A stretch of DNA of 64,000 bases from CAVWUA01 sp963758025 (GTDB taxonomy: Bacteria; Planctomycetota; Planctomycetia; Isosphaerales; Isosphaeraceae), in NCBI GenBank assembly GCA_963758025.1, contig CAVWUA010000006.1:558001-622000 (forward strand), in the 5' to 3' direction. A program made the translations under genes and the position numbers. Numbering within the stretch: position 1 is the first letter of the stretch; every line of letters begins with the position of its first letter. Positions 19,061-26,803 of this stretch are shown in pieces. The notes below the pieces were generated by a model, which was not told the origin of the DNA, searched no databases, and was given only the letters and a program-made list of their open reading frames with translations.

Positions 19061-19108
19061 CCCCCCGGTTTCCCGAGGTCCCGCTTCCCCAGACGACGAG
19101 AGGGCGCG

Positions 19109-21880
19109 ATGCCACCGACCTACAAGATTCACCCCGGGATCGGGATCGCCCGCCTGGGCGACAGCCCCGACGACTTCTACATCGGTCCGGAGGCGCCCGG
19201 CGCCCTGCCGATCGCGTGCGATGCGCAGGGCAACCCGCATCTGTCGGCCGACGGCAAGACGGTCGTGCGGATCGACAAATTCAAGGATGGCCAGGGCCGC
19301 ATCAAGCGCCAGGCCGCGCGGTTCCAGGTCTATGTGTACGACGACACCAGCCCCGAGGGTCGGCCGCTGAAGCTGGGCGACAAGGTGGAGGGGGGAGGAA
19401 ACGCCGGGACCCTCATCGATATCCAGTGGCGGGTGTACCTGGCCAACAAGAAGGCATCGTGGTACGAGTTCCAGCAACTCGAAGGGGAGCACGGCTACGC
19501 TCCCGACCATCCCCGGCGCAACAAGAACATCACAGACCCCGAGGCCCGCCAGCGGCTCATCATCGACCCAGGCCCCCGTTCCGTCGATCTCCGGACGCGG
19601 CGTCGCGCCCACTTCAACCGCGACGGCCAGAACACCTACGCCCCGACCTTCCCGCCGAAGTTGTCGCCCCACTCCATCGACACCCTCGGCGAGCTGCTGA
19701 CCGATAACACGGGCCGGCTGCTCGTGCTGGGCGGGTACGGGAATTCCGGGTCGTTCCAGGTCGACGAGTTCGGCCAGCCTCGCATCGAGACGTACGCGAA
19801 CAATGACGGCTGGTTCGACGACACGTCCGACGGCCCCGTCATGGCGCGGCTGGTCATGTTCTCGGAACTGGTCCAGGCGACCCGCTTCATCGACGTTGAG
19901 GCCCCTTCGTGGGTCATCGTCGGCTATCCGCGCTACGCCCCGCAGATCCTCGACATGGTGACGCTGGACGACGTTGTCGAAGACCTGGCGATCCGGGAGT
20001 TCGCCGACCGCACCGACCTTTACGGCAAGGTGGGAACCTTCGCCGACCCCCAGCACATCGACCCGCGCAGCGCCGAGGCCCTGCTCGCGTGGAAGAACGA
20101 GGTCCTTGACTGGAACCCGGCGTATCGGCCCTGGTTCTATCGCGACATCTGGCCCATCCTGTTCCGGCCGGACCAGTTCTCCTACCTGTCGAACATCCTG
20201 GGCCAATCCAACTTCCCCCACAACCAATCGACGCGGGGAAAATTCAACGTCAAGGTGCTGTCGGTCCCCCCGATGGTCGATCCAAAGATACTCGAACACT
20301 GCGAGCGGCAATGCCTCGCGAAAAGCCAGTCGGGCGAGCTCGTCAGCGACCGGCTCCAGCCGATCTACTTGCAGATCGAGAGCACGCTCGACCGGGAGTT
20401 GAGCCGGTATCTGACCCACCTGCGCACGGCGGACGAGAAAACCGCCACGGTGCGGCAGGCCGACGACACGGAGCGGCTGACCGGCTTGCTGGAGGTGAGC
20501 TCCAAAACGATCGCCAGCCAGCGCTTCGATGACTTCGCGGACGCCGTGACCCACGCCGTGGGGGCCTTCCACGACGCGGTCCGACCGGCGCAGAATGTCG
20601 TGCAGGACTCGCCTGAGGCGAGCACAACACAGGCCGTGCCGGACGAGGAGTCGCCGAACTATCGCAACGCCACGGTTTCACTTGAAGAGACCGTCGATGC
20701 GATCATCGATGACCTCCCCCGCAAGGCGCTGGAACGCTGGAGCGCGGCCGCGCCGAGCTACCGGGACGAGTTGAGCCGCTTTCTCGACGCCCTGCTATCC
20801 GCGGACCTCATCGAGCCGCTCCGGAAGGCGGCCCACGAGGCATTGCGCGAGTATCGCGCGGGCAAGCTCCTCCGGGACTGCAAGCAACGCTGCCTGCGGC
20901 GCGCGACGCTCGACCCCCATTACGGCGAGCGTCAGTACCTCCTCGCGATGCTGCGACGCCCCGGTGAGGAGAATCAGTTCAACCTCCGCGGCAAGCCGAA
21001 CAATCGCACGTATGGCCTGCCGATGATGCCGCTGCTCAATGGCGACAACCCCCTCAGTAACACGCTGCCGTCGAAGTTCTTGCGCCTGACGGATTATCAA
21101 CTCTTCGTGCTTCGACAGTGGGCCAACGGCCTGTTCTTCAACGAGATCGACGAAGGTTGGTCCACGCCGAACCCCCTCGACCCCTACGAGGGCTGGGTGA
21201 ACCGGACCGGGCGCGACCTGGACCGGGGCGTCCTGTCGAACATGCTGGGCGGCTCCTTCTGCCCCGGCGGAGAGGTGACGTGGATCATCCGCAACCCATC
21301 GATCTACCGAGAGCCGTACCGCCTCAAGGCCGACCCCATGTTCTATGCCTTCCGCGAGACCGCCGCCCAGGCCAACAATCTCAAGGGCCAGGTCCCCGAC
21401 GAGGATTATTCCTCCTACGAGGGCACCCCCTTGAGCCAGTCGAACAATTTCGACGTCGGTCTTCAGCCCGGCGACCTGACGAAGACGATGGCGGTCCCCT
21501 GGCAGTCAGATTTCAATGAATGCACGACACAGGACGTTGATGTGACGTACGCCGGCTGGGTGGAGCTCTACCCCGACAGCGAAGGGGATTCGAAACTCAA
21601 GCGGTCGCAACGGGTCTGGGAGACGATGTGGTGGCCCGCGCACCGCCCGCTCCAGGTCTTCGAGAACCTCAGCCCGCCGCGCCAGGACCCCAGCTACGTG
21701 ATGCTCGACTGGTCGCGGGGCATCCCACAGACCAGCGCCGGCGACCTCAAGATGGTGGTCGCCTGGACCCAGCTCGGCTTCGTCGTGCTGAACCCCGACC
21801 CGAAGGAGCATCAGCCGACGACATCTCCCCCGAATTTCCGTTACATCTCCGTCGAACGCAACCAGGAGCCGAGCCGATGA
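19109..21880 (+). CDS. LodA/GoxA-family CTQ-dependent amino-acid oxidase
   Basis: 923 aa; ATG 19109 preceded by GAGAGG. The N terminus YKIHPGIGIARLGDSPDDFYIGPE is the LodA-family signature. Characterised members (LodA L-lysine 6-oxidase, GoxA glycine oxidase of Marinomonas) use a cysteine tryptophylquinone made from a Cys and a Trp of the protein. Here the matching residues appear to be Cys718 in GGSFCPGGEVTW and Trp798 in MAVPWQSDF, followed by the family's MWWPAHRP. An insert of about 250 aa (residues ~395-640), largely helical with ESTLDRELSRYLTHLRTADE, makes it longer than LodA (726 aa). Product: aldehyde, ammonia and H2O2 from an unknown amine or amino acid. The next gene overlaps it by 4 bp (ATGA). 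Confidence 0.88.
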   Translation: MPPTYKIHPGIGIARLGDSPDDFYIGPEAPGALPIACDAQGNPHLSADGKTVVRIDKFKDGQGRIKRQAARFQVYVYDDTSPEGRPLKLGDKVEGGGNAGTLIDIQWRVYLANKKASWYEFQQLEGEHGYAPDHPRRNKNITDPEARQRLIIDPGPRSVDLRTRRRAHFNRDGQNTYAPTFPPKLSPHSIDTLGELLTDNTGRLLVLGGYGNSGSFQVDEFGQPRIETYANNDGWFDDTSDGPVMARLVMFSELVQATRFIDVEAPSWVIVGYPRYAPQILDMVTLDDVVEDLAIREFADRTDLYGKVGTFADPQHIDPRSAEALLAWKNEVLDWNPAYRPWFYRDIWPILFRPDQFSYLSNILGQSNFPHNQSTRGKFNVKVLSVPPMVDPKILEHCERQCLAKSQSGELVSDRLQPIYLQIESTLDRELSRYLTHLRTADEKTATVRQADDTERLTGLLEVSSKTIASQRFDDFADAVTHAVGAFHDAVRPAQNVVQDSPEASTTQAVPDEESPNYRNATVSLEETVDAIIDDLPRKALERWSAAAPSYRDELSRFLDALLSADLIEPLRKAAHEALREYRAGKLLRDCKQRCLRRATLDPHYGERQYLLAMLRRPGEENQFNLRGKPNNRTYGLPMMPLLNGDNPLSNTLPSKFLRLTDYQLFVLRQWANGLFFNEIDEGWSTPNPLDPYEGWVNRTGRDLDRGVLSNMLGGSFCPGGEVTWIIRNPSIYREPYRLKADPMFYAFRETAAQANNLKGQVPDEDYSSYEGTPLSQSNNFDVGLQPGDLTKTMAVPWQSDFNECTTQDVDVTYAGWVELYPDSEGDSKLKRSQRVWETMWWPAHRPLQVFENLSPPRQDPSYVMLDWSRGIPQTSAGDLKMVVAWTQLGFVVLNPDPKEHQPTTSPPNFRYISVERNQEPSR

Positions 21881-22368
21881 GTGGTGAGAATCCCTTCGTG
21901 GGGAGCTGGACGTACCGCAGCTTCTTGAACGAACCGAAGCAGTTCTTCGATCCGATCGAAGCGGCGCTGGCCAATCCCGACCAGCTCGAAACGCATCCGA
22001 AGCAATGCGTCGAGCACTTGCAGAAACTCTTCGGCCTGATCTTCGGCTACGGCACGATCACGATCGTCGAGGCGCCGACGAGCATCCTGAAAGGGACCAT
22101 CGGCGGCTCGGGCTGGTCGCTGGAGCTGACCGGTTCACGCAGCTACGGCAATCCGATGGAGGTCCGTTTCCAGGGCAAGGGGGTCATCGGGGGCTCGGAG
22201 TGGATCTACGCCTATATCGGCTACCTGGTGCCGCACTGGCCGGAGGGGGTCCAGCAGTGCGCCGCGATGGTCGGTTCGATCGTCCGCGTGATCCCCCACC
22301 CGAGCGGGGGAGGCGGTGTCAGCCCGGCGGGGGTCGTCGCGTCGTGGTATGCGGTTCGCCAGGATTAG
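21877..22368 (+). CDS. 163-aa uncharacterised protein embedded between lodA-like and lodB-like genes
   Basis: The start ATG at 21877 overlaps the stop of the LodA-like gene (ATGA) and the stop lies 3 bp before the GTG of the LodB-like gene, so it is translationally coupled to both. Sequence: NPFVGSWTYRSFLNEP, a helical stretch (HPKQCVEHLQKLFGLIFGYG), then alternating beta strands (TITIVEAP, LKGTIGGSGWSLELTG, EVRFQGKGVIGGSEWIYAYI) ending AGVVASWYAVRQ. The pattern suggests a small avidin- or lipocalin-like barrel; I cannot assign it to a named family. The location makes a role in maturation or substrate supply of the quinone oxidase likely. Confidence 0.8.
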   Translation: MSGENPFVGSWTYRSFLNEPKQFFDPIEAALANPDQLETHPKQCVEHLQKLFGLIFGYGTITIVEAPTSILKGTIGGSGWSLELTGSRSYGNPMEVRFQGKGVIGGSEWIYAYIGYLVPHWPEGVQQCAAMVGSIVRVIPHPSGGGGVSPAGVVASWYAVRQD

Positions 22369-22371
22369 CAC

Positions 22372-23514
22372 GTGTCACCCGGCCCCACCATCACGACCGA
22401 GGCGTGCGATGTTCTCATTCTCGGCGGCGGGCCTGCCGGGTCGGCGGTGGCACTGTCGCTCCGACAACACGCGCCGTCCCTCTCGGTCGTGATGATCGAG
22501 AAGACCCGCGTCGTCGAGCGACGGCTCGGCGAGACGTTGCCGCCGCTCGCGCGGACCTTGCTCGAACATCTGGATCTCTGGAGCGCGTTCCGCGATCAGA
22601 ACCACCGTGAGTTCTTCGGCACGTCGGCGGCCTGGGGCTCGCCGATCGCGCAGGAAAACTCGTATCTTTTCCTGAATCACGGCTCAGGCTGGCACCTGGA
22701 CCGGGCTCGCTTCGACGGCATGCTGGCTGCCGAGGCGGAGCGCAGGGGGGTTCGCGTGGTCCGGGGGAAACTGCTTGAGCAGGCTGTCCGCGACGGTCCA
22801 CTCTGGCGCCTTCGGCTTGCCGGTCGCGGCACACTCACGGCCCGATTCGTTGTGGACGCCACGGGCCGGTCCGCGGCCTTCGCACGCCGACAGGGTTCGA
22901 CGATCGCGACGATCGATCGCCTGGTCGCGTTCGCTGGTTTCTTCCAGGAGCGATCGGGGAGCGACCCCGGCACGCTCGTGGAAGCCCTCCCCGAGGGCTG
23001 GTGGTACACCTCGGGGCTCCCCGGCGGCCGGCGCCTGTTCGCCTGCTTGACCGATCATGACATCGGTCGTCATCTTCGGTTGTCGGACCCGGCTACCTGG
23101 TCGCGCCAGCTCGGAGAGACCACCCACCTCGCCCCTCTGGCGCGGGAGGCCGTCCTATCCGAACCACTCATGATCCGACCGGCGGAGTCGAGATACCTGG
23201 AACCCGCGGTGGGCGACGGCTGGCTCGCCGTCGGCGATGCCGCCTCGGTCTTCGACCCGCTCTCGTCTCAGGGGATCGCCAAGGCCCTCCGTTCGGGGAT
23301 CTTCGCCTCGTATGCCATGACCGACCTGCTGGTGAAGGGGGATGCGTCGGGGCTGGATCGTTATCGTCGTCTCGTGCGCGACGAGTTCGAAAGCTTTCTG
23401 AAGGTCCGCCGTCAGTACTACCAGCAGGAGCAACGCTGGCCCGAGAGCGCATTCTGGCGACGGCGGCGCGAGCGCATCGACACGGCTCAGTCTCGTTTCC
23501 CCGGATTCTTGTGA
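22372..23514 (+). CDS. LodB/GoxB-like FAD-dependent monooxygenase (CTQ maturation)
   Basis: 380 aa from GTG 22372. It has a Rossmann FAD motif ILGGGPAGSAVALSL, the segment RRLGETLPPLARTLLEHL typical of the tryptophan-halogenase/geranylgeranyl-reductase-like branch, and a second FAD contact GDAASVFDPLSSQGIAKAL. In Marinomonas the LodB and GoxB flavoproteins are needed to build the cysteine tryptophylquinone in their cognate LodA or GoxA; the same pairing here supports that role. It ends the plus-strand cluster and overlaps the convergent hydrolase gene by 28 bp at 23487-23514. Confidence 0.88.
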   Translation: MSPGPTITTEACDVLILGGGPAGSAVALSLRQHAPSLSVVMIEKTRVVERRLGETLPPLARTLLEHLDLWSAFRDQNHREFFGTSAAWGSPIAQENSYLFLNHGSGWHLDRARFDGMLAAEAERRGVRVVRGKLLEQAVRDGPLWRLRLAGRGTLTARFVVDATGRSAAFARRQGSTIATIDRLVAFAGFFQERSGSDPGTLVEALPEGWWYTSGLPGGRRLFACLTDHDIGRHLRLSDPATWSRQLGETTHLAPLAREAVLSEPLMIRPAESRYLEPAVGDGWLAVGDAASVFDPLSSQGIAKALRSGIFASYAMTDLLVKGDASGLDRYRRLVRDEFESFLKVRRQYYQQEQRWPESAFWRRRRERIDTAQSRFPGFL

Positions 23515-25043
23515 GACTCATCGACCGACTTGACGATCAAGTCCACGACCGCGTTCGGGTCCTTCGGCGCGAGCGGAAAATGTCCCTCGCCCTCCTTGAC
23601 GATCACCGTGATCCGGCCACCAAGTTGCTTGTAACGCTGCTCCACAACACGCGTCTGGTCCTCCAGCCACGGGTCGAGACTACCGCAAACGTGAATGAGG
23701 GAAACGCCCGCCTCGGCCAGGGGGGCCAGGTGATCGATCGGCGGCGAGGAGGACATGAGGCTGTGCAGCGAGGGGTTCTCGCAATAGATGCAGGAGACCT
23801 TGTCCGGGTTCGCGATGGCCCAGGCGTACGCTTCTCCGGCCGCGGCCCCGGCGCCTTCCATCACGGTCGTTTTGGAGAAGCCGTGGTGGGTCAGGTGCTG
23901 GTAAACCGCGTCCCACTGCTCGCGGACCGGACCGGATTGCGCGACGACCGGGGCGGCGATAATGTGAAACCCTTTGGCGAGCAGAGCCAGATCGACCGCC
24001 GTGGCGTCACGACCGATCCGGTTCGCCCGGAACACCCAGGGCGTTCCCGGCGCCACGGTCTTCGGCACGATCACCGCCATGCCGGTGATCCCCCAGGGGC
24101 TTCCGGTCGAGACATCGTAGCGATCGTAACACTCCGTGAAGCCTGGCCCGCGGCAGACGGCGTACGTCTTGTCTTCCTCAAGCTTCGTGAACGAGTCGGC
24201 GAAGCTGTAGTAGGACGACTTGATGAACGTCTCGTCCGCGAAGGCCGGCCGGGTGTCGGCGGGCGGGGTATTCCCCTCGATCCAGTCGGCGATTCGCTCG
24301 GGATCGCGCAGGCTGTGAGGATGATGCGCGTTGCCCTCCTTGATCATCACGGTGATCCGACCGCCCAGTTGATGATACCGGTTCTCGATGGGCAGCGTGT
24401 GACCTTCCAGCAAGAAGTCCTGGCTTCCACAGATATTCAGGAGAGGAATGTCGCGCCGGGCCAGTTCGTCGAGCTTGTGGAACGCATCAGGCCGGATCGC
24501 GGGATTATCCGCGTAGATACAGGAAACGTTGTCGGGATGGACCGACGCCCAGTCATACGCATTGATGCCCCCTCGGCTCATCCCGATGAACGCGGGTTTC
24601 CTGGACAGGCCGTGCTGCTCGGTCAAGTAGGTGTACCAGGCATCCCACGTCCGATCCGGGTCGGTCGTGATGAACGCGACGTGAAAACCTCTGCGCAGAA
24701 GCTCGACTTCCGTCTGAGGCTCGTGGTCCCAGTAGCACCCGCGCCAGGTCCAGGGATTGCCTGGGGCCGCCGTCTCGGGAACGATCACGAGACAACGCCG
24801 CTTCCCCTTGGGTGGAGCCTTGGCCCCGAAGCCCTCGTCCTCATCGCGCTGGAATGGCTCGATGGCCAGAGTCTCCTCGTCGATCAGGAAATCATAGCGA
24901 TCGAAGCCGCCGCGCCAGGTGCTCTTCGCACCGTCGAAGGGGGTGTACTCTTCGGCTTTCGTATTCCAGGCGCAGCCGAGGATGGCAACCGCCAGGATCG
25001 CGACGAACCCCGGACGCGCGAAACGGATCAGGTTGTCATTCAT
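23487..25043 (-). CDS. Tandem alpha/beta-hydrolase lipoprotein, second copy lacking the nucleophile
   Basis: 518 aa. The signal sequence FVAILAVAILGC ends in a lipobox-like ILGC (Cys24). Two homologous halves follow. The first (about 45-260) has the nucleophile elbow IGMSRGG (Ser156), CGSQDFLLEG and the His region GNAHHPHSL. The second (about 285-510) aligns closely (NPDKVSCIYCENP against HPDNVSCIYADNP; CGSLDPWLED; GEGHFPLAP) but reads EGAGAAAGEAYAW where the Ser should be, with Gly399 replacing it. So only the first half can be a serine hydrolase. Proteins of this kind in planctomycetes are annotated as secreted hydrolases of unknown target. The start overlaps the stop of the GH71/99-like gene (ATGA at 25040-25043). 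Confidence 0.85.
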   Translation of the reverse strand: MNDNLIRFARPGFVAILAVAILGCAWNTKAEEYTPFDGAKSTWRGGFDRYDFLIDEETLAIEPFQRDEDEGFGAKAPPKGKRRCLVIVPETAAPGNPWTWRGCYWDHEPQTEVELLRRGFHVAFITTDPDRTWDAWYTYLTEQHGLSRKPAFIGMSRGGINAYDWASVHPDNVSCIYADNPAIRPDAFHKLDELARRDIPLLNICGSQDFLLEGHTLPIENRYHQLGGRITVMIKEGNAHHPHSLRDPERIADWIEGNTPPADTRPAFADETFIKSSYYSFADSFTKLEEDKTYAVCRGPGFTECYDRYDVSTGSPWGITGMAVIVPKTVAPGTPWVFRANRIGRDATAVDLALLAKGFHIIAAPVVAQSGPVREQWDAVYQHLTHHGFSKTTVMEGAGAAAGEAYAWAIANPDKVSCIYCENPSLHSLMSSSPPIDHLAPLAEAGVSLIHVCGSLDPWLEDQTRVVEQRYKQLGGRITVIVKEGEGHFPLAPKDPNAVVDLIVKSVDESHKNPGKRD

Positions 25044-26389
25044 CGACTCGCATCCTCATTCAAGTCTGTGGGAAAGGGCAACTCATCCGGGATCGTCCGC
25101 GAGAGGGGCGCATCGCCTCGAATCATCCGGGTCGCGGCCCCCGTCAGTTTCAGATACCAGTCGCTGGGTAAACCTTCGTACGTCAGGAAGTATTTTCCGA
25201 CCGGAGTCTCGTTGGCCACCTTGTAGATCGCCGTCCCCTCGTCAACCTCGTCGAACATGCCGACGAAGACGGTACGGATGCCAAGCTCCTTGAAGATCAC
25301 GAACTGACGCCAGTAGAACTCTCCTCCACGACGCGGGATCTTCGTACTTCCCGGCGGCATCCGCCGCAGGTTGTCCCACGAAAATCCGGGGAATGCCGTC
25401 GGCATGTAGCCCTTGCCCGAGTCCTTCAACGCGGCCAGGTCGCCCTCCCACACTTGCTCGCGGATTCGATCCATCGAGGCATCGTCTCGATAGCGCCCGG
25501 CGTCCCACGGGCTGATCGCGTCAAATGAGCGGTAAACTTCCGACCAATCGGCGTCCGGGCGAGACTCCCCGCGCAGGGTTCGCCAGTACGGATCGACGCC
25601 TCCGATCAGATAAACGCCTCCGTATTTCGGATCATTTTTGAAGAACTCCACAAGCTCCGTGCCTTGCTCGGGTGTCCAGGGACGGTCCCTGAATCCGAGG
25701 CCCCAGAGCAGGACGACCGGCTTTCCCTGATGATGCAGGTAGCGGGAATCCTCGCGCACCTTGACCTGATCGCAGAGGAACTTCCAGTCGTCCATCACCA
25801 TCCTGGTCGTTGCGCGACGGCCCACCGAGAGGTCGAGCATCATCGCCCAGACCCGGCCTTCACGGTGGCAGCCTTCGCGGATACTGGCCAGGACCCGGTT
25901 GACGTGTCGGGAACGCGCCGGACTGTTCGCCTCACCGATAAACCGGCTGAGGAAGACGCCATCGATCCCGTACTGTCGCATCCAACGTGTGTGCAGGAGG
26001 ACCGGACCTTTGCGAAAGGCGCTGTACAGACGCGCCGGTGAACCGTCGGGCATCGTCAGGCCCGGAACCGGGCAAAGGTCTTCCGGCGCGTACTCGGAAA
26101 CATCGGGCCACATGTCGATGGTGAATCGACCGCCGTCCGGCCGTTCCAATCCCTGCCCCCAGTGCGTGAAGCCAAAGTTCGAGCCGTCGCAGGATGTGTT
26201 GAACCACCCCTGATAACCGCAGAGCACCTTTCCATCCAGCGTCGTCGCGTCCACATCGGAGCGACTCGGCCCCGTATAGGGATGCAGCCAGGGCTCGTCA
26301 TCGGGCGGATCGGCCGCGGGCGTGCGAGTCGACAGAAGCCCGAGCAAGGTCAACGTCGTGACGAGCAATGTCCGAACGGTTCGCGTCAT
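25040..26389 (-). CDS. Secreted glycoside hydrolase family 71/99-like protein
   Basis: 449 aa from ATG 26389, which places a signal peptide (TLLVTTLTLLGLLSTRTPA) at the start; an upstream ATG at 26437 would add 16 residues. The segments GKVLCGYQGWFNTSCDGSN, WPDVSEYAPEDLCP, TRWMRQYGIDGVFLSRF, GKPVVLLWGLGF and TVFVGMFDEVDEGTAIYKV are typical of the GH71/99-like TIM-barrel proteins often labelled xylosidase/arabinosidase in planctomycetes. True GH99 enzymes cut alpha-mannosides; the substrate here is not known. It is translationally coupled to the downstream tandem hydrolase, suggesting shared polysaccharide or ester degradation. Confidence 0.82.
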   Translation of the reverse strand: MTRTVRTLLVTTLTLLGLLSTRTPAADPPDDEPWLHPYTGPSRSDVDATTLDGKVLCGYQGWFNTSCDGSNFGFTHWGQGLERPDGGRFTIDMWPDVSEYAPEDLCPVPGLTMPDGSPARLYSAFRKGPVLLHTRWMRQYGIDGVFLSRFIGEANSPARSRHVNRVLASIREGCHREGRVWAMMLDLSVGRRATTRMVMDDWKFLCDQVKVREDSRYLHHQGKPVVLLWGLGFRDRPWTPEQGTELVEFFKNDPKYGGVYLIGGVDPYWRTLRGESRPDADWSEVYRSFDAISPWDAGRYRDDASMDRIREQVWEGDLAALKDSGKGYMPTAFPGFSWDNLRRMPPGSTKIPRRGGEFYWRQFVIFKELGIRTVFVGMFDEVDEGTAIYKVANETPVGKYFLTYEGLPSDWYLKLTGAATRMIRGDAPLSRTIPDELPFPTDLNEDASR

Positions 26390-26437
26390 GGTTCCCGATC
26401 CTTCCGGAAAAGTAGAGGGAATCCCATCCTCACTCAT

Positions 26438-26803
26438 GGTTTCGCTGAGCTTCGCAATAACATCCCGTTATGCCAGCCAGGTTCCGCGACCGCAAGCCCC
26501 TCGGGTCGCCTGAGACTGGTCGGTCGAGAGCTCTTGCTCATCGCCGTTTCGTCGGAGATCGAACTCGTTGACCAGATTGTTGACCTGATCGACGTTCACC
26601 GCGCCGAGGTCGAGCCTGGCCTCGATCTCGCTCTTGTCGATCTTATCGATCAGCAGCCCCCGCGTCCGTGCCGCCGGCAGCAAGGCGGTTCCCCGCGGAC
26701 CGAGATGTCGGGGTCGGCGATGTTGCCCAGATTGCCATTGAGGGACGCCGGCCATCGGGTGGCCGGCGTCCGGTCCGCATCACGGGGCGAGTCGATTGGA
26801 CTC
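26438..26803 (-). other. Intergenic stretch with a possible small gene remnant
   Basis: The minus strand near 26640-26470 encodes LIDKIDKSEIEARLDLG and VDQVNNLVNEFDLRRNGDEQ, which look protein-like, but no start or intact domain is visible. It may be the tail of a lost gene. I see no other feature between the surface-protein stop (26804) and the GH71/99-like gene. Confidence 0.25.

Noticed and set aside
18509..20572. Minus-strand frame of 687 codons across the tyrosinase and LodA-like genes
   Set aside because: It crosses the boundary of two solid plus-strand genes and has no recognisable motif.
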